Shown here in pieces: positions 1 through 5,187 of a stretch of 5,187 nucleotides of DNA. Numbering within the stretch: position 1 is the stretch's first letter; each line of letters starts with the position of its first letter. Source of the DNA: an uncultured Pelagibacterales bacterium (GTDB taxonomy: Bacteria; Pseudomonadota; Alphaproteobacteria; Pelagibacterales; Pelagibacteraceae); contig CAJVZX010000048.1 in NCBI GenBank assembly GCA_913020625.1, positions 1 to 5,187 on the forward strand, written 5' to 3'. A program made the translations under genes and the position numbers. Below the pieces are notes generated by a model. That model saw nothing but the letters and a program-made list of their open reading frames with translations. It did not search any database and was not told where the DNA came from.

Positions 1-322
1 CAACTTTTGCAAAAGGTGCCATTACTGGAATGAAAGCAAAACTTGTTCCTTGAATTATTGGAAGTCTCGAGCCAACTTTTCCGATACCCACAGTTTGAAT
101 GATTGTTGCTACGCCCGCAACAAATAAAGCCATTTGAATTAAAAAAATCTTTTGTTCAGGGGTTTGACCAAAAATACCTGCTATAATAATTGGTACAGTA
201 ATATTTCCCGCAAACATTGCCAGCACATGTTGAATACCTAGCGGTATAGATTGATTTAGCGGAAGTTTTTTATTACTGCCACTCGAGGATCTTGCTGACT
301 TTTTTCTACGCGCTTTAGCCAT
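1..322 (-). CDS. NCS2-family nucleobase:cation symporter (xanthine/uracil permease), N-terminal part
   Basis: Partial gene: about 107 N-terminal residues are visible and the frame stays open through the left edge. Members of this family (UraA, XanQ, UacT) are inner-membrane proton symporters for uracil, xanthine or uric acid, usually of about 430-490 residues. Seen here: a Lys/Arg/Ser-rich cytosolic tail (residues 2-20); a first hydrophobic segment (about 27-52) carrying the family-typical GIQHVLAMFAGN with the Gln-His pair; a second segment (about 59-81, ending IQTVGIG); and a third (about 88-106) beginning RLPIIQGTSFAF, the QGTSF hallmark. The ATG at 322 is chosen because the frame upstream contains a stop (326-328). 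No good Shine-Dalgarno precedes it. It is separated from the binding-protein gene upstream by a strong terminator, so it is probably its own transcription unit. Family call is firm; the exact nucleobase cannot be told from this fragment. Confidence 0.9.
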   Translation of the reverse strand, partial: MAKARRKKSARSSSGSNKKLPLNQSIPLGIQHVLAMFAGNITVPIIIAGIFGQTPEQKIFLIQMALFVAGVATIIQTVGIGKVGSRLPIIQGTSFAFIPVMAPFAKV

Positions 323-411
323 AAATTATTTTATAAGCATACCCTAATAAATAGTAATATTAAATGGAAGTTTAATTATTGATATTTTAGCCAAATTTGG
401 GATTTAAATGT
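323..411 (-). promoter_or_regulatory. Leader/upstream region of the NCS2 permease gene
   Basis: About 90 nt between the terminator and the permease ATG, very AT-rich, must hold the permease promoter if the terminator works. I could not pick a convincing -35/-10 pair. It contains a perfect 10-nt palindrome CCAAATTTGG (391-400) and, beside it, ATTTAAAT (402-409), which could be operator half-sites or chance in AT-rich DNA. A four-codon start-stop (ATG at 340, TAA ending at 326) sits just upstream of the real start. The region looks too short and unstructured for a purine riboswitch, and I see no such aptamer. Confidence 0.35.
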
Positions 412-447
412 AAAAAAAACCCCAGAAAATCAATTCTGGGGTTTTTT
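412..447 (-). terminator. Intrinsic terminator after the binding-protein gene (bidirectional shape)
   Basis: An 8-bp perfect stem, CCCCAGAA (420-427) with TTCTGGGG (434-441), encloses a 6-nt loop. On the minus strand the stem is followed by eight T (412-419), the textbook Rho-independent form. It begins 24 nt past the stop codon of the binding-protein gene, so that gene's transcript should end here. Six T also follow the stem on the plus strand (442-447), so it could work in both directions, although no plus-strand gene was found that would need it. This is one of the few GC-rich spots in the non-coding DNA. Confidence 0.9.
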
Positions 448-465
448 ATTAACTATTTTTAGAAA

Positions 466-1647
466 TTATCTTTGTTTTTTAGTCTTAAATTTACCACCTT
501 TAACTTCCTTCTCTAAGAAAGAGCCAAAAGCTTCTCCAACGTCAGTAAAAGTAACACCAGTAGCACCTTCGTAGTCAACTGCTTTTCCTTTTGCTAAAAG
601 ATCTAAAGCTTTGCCTAACTGACCAGGATAAATTTTCTTTCCTGGGCCGTTAGCTACAGCCATTACATTTTTAGCAATTGAACCTCTGTCAGCTGATCCA
701 CCTGCTTGCATAGCAAGTATGAGTAATGCTGCTGCATCGTAAGATTCACCAGTGTAAGGACCAGAAGAATCAATACCAGCTGCACTAGCAACTTTTGTAA
801 ATACTCCTGCACCTTTACCTGTTGAGCCTGGTAAAGAACCAAAAGATTTACTTAGTCCTTTTCCAAAAGCATCTACAAGTGTTTGTCCAATCATACCATC
901 AGATAAAATAAATGTGTCAAAAGCACCAGAGTCAATTGATCCTTGAATGATACCTTTACCACCTTGGTCTAAGTAACCAATTACTGCAACTGCATCTCCA
1001 CCGGCTGCAGCAAGTACAGAAACTTCAGCGCTGTAATCTGCTTTACCGTCTTCGTGGGCTGCAACTGTTGTTACACTAATACCATGAGCTTTAACTGCAG
1101 CTTCATAAACATCAGCCAAACCTTTTCCATAGTCATTATTAGTATAAGTAATTGCCACACTTTTAACTCCTCTGTCTTTTGTAATGTCAGCAAGAATTTG
1201 ACCACCTCTTGCATCTGATGGAGCTGTTCTAAAGAACAATCCTTTATCATCTAACGTAGTTAATCCAGGTGAAGTTGCTGATGGTGAAATCATTACTACA
1301 CCATTTGGCACAGCTACGTTTGATGCAATCGCACCAGTTACACCTGAACAATCTGCACCCATTATAGCTGCAACACCGTCAGATATTAAACCCTCAGCTG
1401 CTGTAGTAGCTGCTGCAGAGTCCACACAAGTTGAGTCAGCTCTAACTGGAGTTATTGTTTCTCCACCTAATAGTTTGCCTGAATCAGAAGCTTCTTTAAA
1501 AGCAAGCTCTGCTGATGCAGCCATAGCAGGTGTTAGAGATTCAATAGGACCAGTAAAGCCAAGAATGATACCCATCTTTACTTCTGCAAATGTGTTTGTA
1601 GTTAAAATTGATACAAACATAAAAACAGCAATGAATAGTTTTTTCAT
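466..1647 (-). CDS. ABC transporter periplasmic binding protein, branched-chain amino acid (LivK-like) type
   Basis: A 393-residue secreted solute-binding protein of the Peripla_BP_6/type I fold family, normal in length. Residues 1-21 form a clear Sec signal peptide: MKK, a hydrophobic core (FIAVFMFVSIL) and a probable signal peptidase I cut after NTFA, giving a mature start at EVKMGIILGFTGP. There is no lipobox cysteine, so the protein should be soluble in the periplasm. The ligand-loop motif SPSATSPGL lies at 121-129. Cys74 and Cys100 are the only cysteines and are placed to form the disulfide common in LivK-type proteins. The C-terminus is very basic (KGGKFKTKKQR). Start choice is supported by the signal peptide and a strong ribosome-binding site. 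It may bind a branched-chain or other amino acid, or another small polar compound; family membership does not fix the ligand. No LivH/M/G/F permease or ATPase genes are in view. Its Ala/Gly-rich composition differs from the Lys/Asn-rich neighbours, as expected for an abundant periplasmic protein. Confidence 0.93.
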   Translation of the reverse strand: MKKLFIAVFMFVSILTTNTFAEVKMGIILGFTGPIESLTPAMAASAELAFKEASDSGKLLGGETITPVRADSTCVDSAAATTAAEGLISDGVAAIMGADCSGVTGAIASNVAVPNGVVMISPSATSPGLTTLDDKGLFFRTAPSDARGGQILADITKDRGVKSVAITYTNNDYGKGLADVYEAAVKAHGISVTTVAAHEDGKADYSAEVSVLAAAGGDAVAVIGYLDQGGKGIIQGSIDSGAFDTFILSDGMIGQTLVDAFGKGLSKSFGSLPGSTGKGAGVFTKVASAAGIDSSGPYTGESYDAAALLILAMQAGGSADRGSIAKNVMAVANGPGKKIYPGQLGKALDLLAKGKAVDYEGATGVTFTDVGEAFGSFLEKEVKGGKFKTKKQR

Positions 1648-1651
1648 ATTT

Positions 1652-1659
1652 TCCCCTCT
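1652..1659 (-). promoter_or_regulatory. Strong ribosome-binding site of the binding-protein gene
   Basis: The minus strand reads AGAGGGGA four bases before the ATG at 1647, with the GAGGGG core at 5-nt spacing. It is the strongest Shine-Dalgarno in the window, fixes the start of the binding protein, and fits high-level expression of a periplasmic protein. Confidence 0.8.
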
Positions 1660-1667
1660 TTATTATT

Positions 1668-1681
1668 AATTGTTAACAATT
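1668..1681 (-). repeat. Perfect 14-nt palindrome AATTGTTAACAATT in the binding-protein leader
   Basis: AATTGTTAACAATT equals its own reverse complement over all 14 bases. It lies 20 nt upstream of the binding-protein ATG, just before the Shine-Dalgarno. It resembles a binding site for a dimeric repressor but could also be chance in AT-rich DNA. It has no loop, so it is a poor RNA hairpin and a better candidate as a DNA operator. No matching regulator gene is in the window. Confidence 0.4.
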
Positions 1682-1691
1682 TTTATAAATG

Positions 1692-1721
1692 AAATTAAAG
1701 ACTATTGGCTTAAATTTTCAA
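1692..1721 (-). promoter_or_regulatory. Possible weak sigma70-type promoter for the binding-protein gene
   Basis: The minus strand has TTGAAA (1716-1721) and, after an 18-nt spacer, TAATTT (1692-1697), about 45 nt upstream of the ATG and ahead of the palindrome. The -35 match is good and the -10 match is poor. In such AT-rich DNA similar pairs arise by chance. The 190-nt gap after the aldehyde dehydrogenase gene, unlike the tight joints before it, makes a separate promoter here plausible. I see no terminator just after the aldehyde dehydrogenase stop, so read-through from the upstream operon is also possible. Confidence 0.25.
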
Positions 1722-1837
1722 TGATTAAATTATCTTATTTTTTGGAGCATAAACACTGAACTTATGACCATAATTGCCTCTAAACTAATAATTAATGTTG
1801 GAATTTCTTGAAAATAATAGATGTTTAGTAGAAAAAC

Positions 1838-3319
1838 TTATCTCATTGAAAATGGATCAAGTGTTGGTTTATCTGATGTGTAAAACCAAGTTGTTTTAAC
1901 CCTGGTATAATCTTTTATAGACTCTATCCCTGCTTCCTTACCATAACCGCTATCTTTTATACCTCCAAAAGGAGCAGAAGGAGAAATTAATCTATAAGTA
2001 TTCACAAAAGTAATTCCAGCTCTTATTGCTTTTGAAACTCTCAATCCTCTTGCCAAATCTTTTGTATAAATACCAGAAGATAATCCATACTGATTATCAT
2101 TCATTTTTTTTATAATTTCTTCTTCGGTATCAAACTTCATTACTGATAAAACAGGACCAAATAATTCATTTTCAGCAGTGGGCAGATTGTGATTTTCACA
2201 TTCAATAATTGTTGCTGGAAAGTAATAACCTTTATTTGAAAAGGAATGTCTTTTACCACCACATTTTATTTTACCACCTTGATTAACAGTAAGTTTAATG
2301 TTTTTTTCAATAATTTCTAATTGGTTAAAATTACTTAATGGCCCCATTTCAGTATCAGGATCCATTGGCGCACCAATTTTAATTTTTTCAGCACGCTTTG
2401 CTAGCTTATCTAAAAATTCATTATAAATACCTTTTTGGATATATAATCTAGAACCTGCAATGCAGCTTTGACCACTAGCACCAAAAATTCCAGCCGTTAT
2501 ACCATTAATTGCATTATCTTGATCTGCATCTTCAAAAACTGCAACAGGACTTTTTCCTCCAAGCTCTAAACTAACCTCAGATAAATTTTCTGAAGAATTT
2601 TTTATAATATGTCTCGCAGTTTCTGGTCCACCTGTAAATGCAATTTTTTCAACAAGATTATGAGTTGTTAAAGCTTTTCCGCAGGGGTCACCAAAACCAG
2701 TAATGATATTTACAACTCCTTTTGGTATACCTGTTTTTTCAATTAATTTTGCAAATTCAAACATTACTGCAGGCGCTAACTCTGATGATTTAATTACAAC
2801 CGTATTTCCCATTGCAAGAGCTGGAGCAAGTTTAGTTGCGGTTAATAACATTTGAGAATTCCAAGGAACAATAGCAGCAATTACTCCAATAGGTATTCTT
2901 GTAGTAATTACTTGAATGTTTGGTTTATCAATTGGTAAAACAGTACCTTCAATTTTATCTGCCAACCCCGCATAGTAATCATAATATTCTGCAATATAAT
3001 TTGCTTGTTTATTTGTTTCCTTAAATAGCTTTCCCGTATCAGTTGTTTCAATTTTTCCTAAGAGCTCCGCATTTTCTCTTAACTGGTTTCCTATTTTTCT
3101 TAAAAATTTACCTCTTTCACGTGGAAATAATTTTGGCCATTCACCTTCAAAAGCTTTTTGAGCTGCCTTGACAGCTTTGTCCACGTCTTTTGCGTTAGCC
3201 TCAGGAACTTTTGCCCAAGGCTCGTTGTTTTCTGGGTTTAAAGTTTCAAATGTTTTTTTACTTTCTGATTCCACCCAAGAACCATCAATAAACATTTTAT
3301 ATTCTTTAAGCTTCGTCAT
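1838..3319 (-). CDS. NAD(P)-dependent aldehyde dehydrogenase
   Basis: A full-length (493-residue) member of the aldehyde dehydrogenase superfamily, a cytosolic enzyme oxidising an aldehyde to its acid with NAD(P)+. All key residues are present: Asn154 in PWNSQ (oxyanion hole), Lys177 in the VVIKSSE cofactor stretch, the FTGGPETA turn of the Rossmann fold (228-235), general base Glu252 in LELGGKSP, nucleophile Cys286 in GQSCIAGSR, and Glu385 in the ELFGPV cofactor-ribose loop. The C-terminal PFGGIKDSGYGKE (450-462) is also typical. The overall pattern recalls betaine-aldehyde or hydroxy-lactone dehydrogenase-type members (for example TgnC of trigonelline breakdown), but the substrate cannot be assigned. 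Its first 14 bases overlap the end of the hydrolase gene, so translation is probably coupled. A second in-frame ATG at Met9 (3295), just before FIDGSW, would remove the overlap and is a possible alternative start; neither has a clear Shine-Dalgarno. It is the last gene of the four-gene operon. Confidence 0.93.
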   Translation of the reverse strand: MTKLKEYKMFIDGSWVESESKKTFETLNPENNEPWAKVPEANAKDVDKAVKAAQKAFEGEWPKLFPRERGKFLRKIGNQLRENAELLGKIETTDTGKLFKETNKQANYIAEYYDYYAGLADKIEGTVLPIDKPNIQVITTRIPIGVIAAIVPWNSQMLLTATKLAPALAMGNTVVIKSSELAPAVMFEFAKLIEKTGIPKGVVNIITGFGDPCGKALTTHNLVEKIAFTGGPETARHIIKNSSENLSEVSLELGGKSPVAVFEDADQDNAINGITAGIFGASGQSCIAGSRLYIQKGIYNEFLDKLAKRAEKIKIGAPMDPDTEMGPLSNFNQLEIIEKNIKLTVNQGGKIKCGGKRHSFSNKGYYFPATIIECENHNLPTAENELFGPVLSVMKFDTEEEIIKKMNDNQYGLSSGIYTKDLARGLRVSKAIRAGITFVNTYRLISPSAPFGGIKDSGYGKEAGIESIKDYTRVKTTWFYTSDKPTLDPFSMR

Positions 3320-4103
3320 AATTTTTATCTATAAATGATTCTACAGTTTTATTAAAATCATCTGCACATTCTATACTGCACAGATGTTTACCATTTTTTA
3401 TAACTTCATATTTTGCGTTTTTAATATTTTCAGTCAAATTTATTGACATATCTGTTGTTGATGCTACGTCATGTTGTCCAGTAGTTACAAGTGTATTTGT
3501 TTTGATTTGGCTGAGCATTTGATCATCATCTTCATAATAAACAAACAATTTATATGCTTTTAGCAAGTTATCTAGGCTATTTTCATCAAGTATTGAATAT
3601 ATTTTATTATAAACATCTTTATTGTTTTTGATAAAATCTTCCGTAAACCATCTTCTCAAAGCTCTATCTTTTGAAACTGGTCTATCAGTTTTTATTAACT
3701 CGTATCTATTTTCCACCACTCTCTTTTGTTCTTTGGATCTTTTGTAAATTGAACCATGAAGAATTAAAGAAGCCAATCTATCGCCATGCTGAGCAGCAAA
3801 ATGTCTGGCTATAAGAGCTCCCAAGGAAAAACCAATTAAATGAATCTTCTTAATATCTAGCTCATTAATTAAATTAAGCAATTGTTTTACGAAATCTTCA
3901 AAATTTAATTGTTTTTTCTCTAAAGATGTTTTTCCATGTCCAATTAAATCATATATAAGAATATTGTTATCCTTAAAAAACTCAATTTGAGGAGCCCATA
4001 TCTCTTTTGTTAACCCAACTCCATGAATAAATACAATTGGATCCGTCTCGTTTTCTTTTTTAAAAAAATAATTAGTTTTATATTTTTCAGAAGTTTTAGG
4101 CAT
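3306..4103 (-). CDS. Alpha/beta hydrolase with complete catalytic triad
   Basis: A 265-residue alpha/beta-hydrolase-fold enzyme of the usual length for the enol-lactonase (PcaD)/RutD/TgnD-like group. Visible landmarks are the oxyanion loop HGVG (27-30), the YDLIGHGKTS strand-loop (51-60), the nucleophile elbow GFSLG with Ser93, the acid Asp212 in TTGQHDVAS, and His240 in NGKHLCS. A helical cap region (about 120-195) is rich in charged residues. There is no signal peptide, so it is probably cytosolic. It should hydrolyse an ester, lactone, amide or C-C bond, and the family does not decide which. It starts 5 nt after the stop of the AA_synth-family gene with no clear Shine-Dalgarno of its own, and its end overlaps the aldehyde dehydrogenase start by 14 nt, so both joints point to translational coupling. 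The pairing with an aldehyde dehydrogenase recalls TgnC/TgnD of N-methylpyridine catabolism, but that is inference from family types only. Confidence 0.88.
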   Translation of the reverse strand: MPKTSEKYKTNYFFKKENETDPIVFIHGVGLTKEIWAPQIEFFKDNNILIYDLIGHGKTSLEKKQLNFEDFVKQLLNLINELDIKKIHLIGFSLGALIARHFAAQHGDRLASLILHGSIYKRSKEQKRVVENRYELIKTDRPVSKDRALRRWFTEDFIKNNKDVYNKIYSILDENSLDNLLKAYKLFVYYEDDDQMLSQIKTNTLVTTGQHDVASTTDMSINLTENIKNAKYEVIKNGKHLCSIECADDFNKTVESFIDKNYDEA

Positions 4104-4108
4104 AGATA

Positions 4109-4699
4109 TTATTTATAATTTTTTATTCCCATCTCTTTCATATCTTGATATCTATCACCTGTTCTTGCGTGTGCTCTTCCACTAGAAGCTCCGCCAATAG
4201 CTATAACAATTTCGTCTTCGCAGGGAGCATCGTGAATAGTAAATTCATGAGTTAGATAATATGGTCTCAGACCAGCATCTTTTTTATGCATCATAGGAAT
4301 AGATATTTTGCATCCTGCTGGTCCTCTTGTATTTGTAAAACTTAAATAAGAAGTTCCACCAACAGCATCTCTAAATTTATTTCCAAATCTTAAAGTATGA
4401 ATAAAAGCTGAGGCATGTTCAATTTCTCCAGAAAGTCCAACGACTCCAGCTTTTCCATAAGCTAAAATTTTTTCTGGAGAACCCATTTCTTTAATTAGTT
4501 CTGGAACCAAAATATCACCAAGCTTTGGTGCTAAATCTAAAATTATAGGTTTTAAATCTTCAACAAATCCTTTTCCATACCAAGGATTTTTAAATACTGC
4601 AGCAACCGAAACCATAACCACTGGTTCTTTAGCTTTTTTTTCACCTTCTATAAAAGTTTTATCTACAAACTTTGCAAATTTCCTTAGACTTAAACTCAT
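4109..4699 (-). CDS. 'Amino acid synthesis' (AA_synth, PF06684; ex-DUF1185) family protein, function unknown
   Basis: A 196-residue protein that I recognise as the AA_synth/DUF1185 family, whose name comes from weak evidence; no reaction is established that I know of. Typical conserved stretches are AAVFKNPWYGKGFVEDL (33-49), YGKAGVVGLSGEIEHASAFIH (81-101, with Glu92, Glu94, His95 and His101), RDAVGGTSYL (110-119), and near the end HDAPCEDEIVIAIGG (156-170) followed by SSGRAHARTGD (172-182). The clustered invariant-looking Asp, Glu, His, Arg and Cys160 suggest an active site rather than a structural protein. No signal peptide or membrane segment is seen, so it is probably cytosolic. The ATG follows the TAA of the ThDP-enzyme gene directly (TAAATG, zero spacing), with an AGGAC Shine-Dalgarno inside the end of that gene. 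Homologues, as I recall, often sit beside catabolic oxidoreductases and hydrolases, which matches this operon. Confidence 0.8.
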   Translation of the reverse strand: MSLSLRKFAKFVDKTFIEGEKKAKEPVVMVSVAAVFKNPWYGKGFVEDLKPIILDLAPKLGDILVPELIKEMGSPEKILAYGKAGVVGLSGEIEHASAFIHTLRFGNKFRDAVGGTSYLSFTNTRGPAGCKISIPMMHKKDAGLRPYYLTHEFTIHDAPCEDEIVIAIGGASSGRAHARTGDRYQDMKEMGIKNYK

Positions 4700-5187
4700 T
4701 TATTTTGTCCTATGTTTAAAACTATCTTTTCTAAAACTATATAATGCTTTAGGATCAACGTTAACATTAATTACTGCTGGCTTATTACATTTTAAAGCAG
4801 CTTTCAACGCATCGTTAAGTTCTGAAACTCTATTTATCTCAAAACCTTTAGCGCCATAAAGTTGAGCAACCTTGTGAAATTCTGGACTGTTTATGTCAGC
4901 GCCAATATATTTTTTTTCAAAAAAATCCCTTTGATAAGCTTTTTCTGCTCCCCAGCTATTATTGTTCATAACAATAGTAATAGTATTAATTTTATACTGT
5001 ACTGCAGTGCTTAATTCAGAAATTGTCATTCCAAAGCCACCGTCTCCTATTAAACTAACAACTGTTTTATCTGGACGAGCAACCTTAACACCTAAGCCAC
5101 AAGCAAAAGAAAAACCAACTAAACCAAAATCCAAAGGTGTAAATAAAGAAGGTGGGTCATAATATTCTAAGGCATCAGTTGCCTGAA
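4700..5187 (-). CDS. Thiamine-diphosphate-dependent enzyme, C-terminal domain (Xsc/acetolactate synthase-like), partial
   Basis: The 3' end of a larger gene: 161 codons are open from the right edge to the TAA at 4700, so the TTG near 5134 is only an internal leucine codon and not the start. The fragment is the C-terminal pyrophosphate-binding domain of the acetolactate synthase/benzoylformate decarboxylase superfamily, whose full proteins have about 550-600 residues. The cofactor motif is present: GDGGFG (fragment residues 47-52), then 24 residues from GDG to NNNSWG (74-79), binding Mg2+ and ThDP. The following WGAEKAYQRDFF, and FRKDSF near the end, look like sulfoacetaldehyde acetyltransferase (Xsc), which converts sulfoacetaldehyde plus phosphate to acetyl phosphate and sulfite. 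An Xsc assignment is tentative, because the substrate-binding domains lie outside the window and no pta (phosphate acetyltransferase), the usual Xsc partner, is seen. It could equally be a 2-oxoacid decarboxylase whose aldehyde product feeds the aldehyde dehydrogenase downstream. It is the first visible gene of the operon. Confidence 0.88.
   Translation of the reverse strand, partial: QATDALEYYDPPSLFTPLDFGLVGFSFACGLGVKVARPDKTVVSLIGDGGFGMTISELSTAVQYKINTITIVMNNNSWGAEKAYQRDFFEKKYIGADINSPEFHKVAQLYGAKGFEINRVSELNDALKAALKCNKPAVINVNVDPKALYSFRKDSFKHRTK
4707..4711 (-). promoter_or_regulatory. Ribosome-binding site of the AA_synth-family gene, inside the ThDP-enzyme gene
   Basis: The minus strand reads AGGAC 7 nt before the ATG at 4699. 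It lies within the last codons of the ThDP-enzyme gene. With the butted TAAATG it supports the chosen start and coupled translation of the two genes. Confidence 0.6.

Noticed and set aside
326..340. Four-codon start-stop (MLIK) just before the permease gene as a leader peptide
   Set aside because: AGGG is only one base from its ATG, too close for a working Shine-Dalgarno, and such a short frame is expected by chance in this AT-rich leader.
323..411. Purine or other riboswitch in the permease leader
   Set aside because: About 90 nt of mostly A and T with no multi-helix fold or known aptamer core that I can see.
1475..1669. Plus-strand open frame of 64 codons opposite the start of the binding-protein gene
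   Set aside because: It lies antisense to a firmly identified gene with signal peptide and Shine-Dalgarno, has no recognisable domain, and is a shadow of the Ala/Ser-rich coding pattern.
1681..1837. Intrinsic terminator after the aldehyde dehydrogenase gene
   Set aside because: No GC-rich stem followed by a T-run was found on the minus strand here; only weak, distant 6-bp complementarity (CTAAAC with GTTTAG).
5132..5134. TTG at 5134 as the start codon of a short 144-residue ThDP protein
   Set aside because: The frame is open for 17 more codons to the window edge, the sequence before it (EYYDPPSLFTPLDFG) reads as continuing protein, and ThDP-binding domains of this family are normally the C-terminal third of a longer enzyme.
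4962..5162. Plus-strand open frame of 66 codons opposite the ThDP-enzyme domain
   Set aside because: It is antisense to the conserved GDG...NN cofactor-binding region, low in complexity (Lys/Pro-rich end), and shows no family resemblance.

Overview
This AT-rich, gene-dense window has lysine/asparagine-rich proteins, short intergenic gaps and butting or overlapping gene ends. That is the style of a streamlined marine alphaproteobacterium of the SAR11/Pelagibacter type. The assignment rests on composition and protein style only, since there is no rRNA or marker gene here. All six recognisable genes lie on the minus strand, so transcription runs from the right edge to the left. No tRNA, rRNA, CRISPR array, insertion sequence or phage gene was seen.

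Right part (5187 down to 1838): a tight four-gene catabolic-looking operon. In transcription order it holds (1) the C-terminal thiamine-diphosphate (ThDP) domain of a lyase/decarboxylase-like enzyme, cut by the window edge and most like sulfoacetaldehyde acetyltransferase (Xsc) among families I can recall; (2) a small protein of the uncharacterised 'amino acid synthesis' family (AA_synth, formerly DUF1185); (3) an alpha/beta hydrolase with an intact Ser-Asp-His triad; (4) an NAD(P)-dependent aldehyde dehydrogenase with all catalytic residues. Gene joints are 0 nt, +5 nt and a 14-nt overlap, so the four are probably co-translated. A ThDP enzyme that makes or uses an aldehyde, a hydrolase and an aldehyde dehydrogenase together suggest degradation of a small organic substrate. 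The substrate cannot be read from the sequence.

Middle (1837 to 412): a 190-nt spacer, then a secreted periplasmic binding protein of the branched-chain amino acid (LivK/Peripla_BP_6) type with a strong Shine-Dalgarno and a 14-nt perfect palindrome in its leader, closed by a strong intrinsic terminator. It may supply the substrate of the upstream operon, but no permease or ATPase genes are visible.

Left part (411 to 1): a short leader, then the N-terminal part of an NCS2-family nucleobase:cation symporter that runs off the left edge. The terminator makes it a separate transcription unit. The most interesting element is the four-gene set built around the AA_synth protein, whose biochemical role I cannot name.
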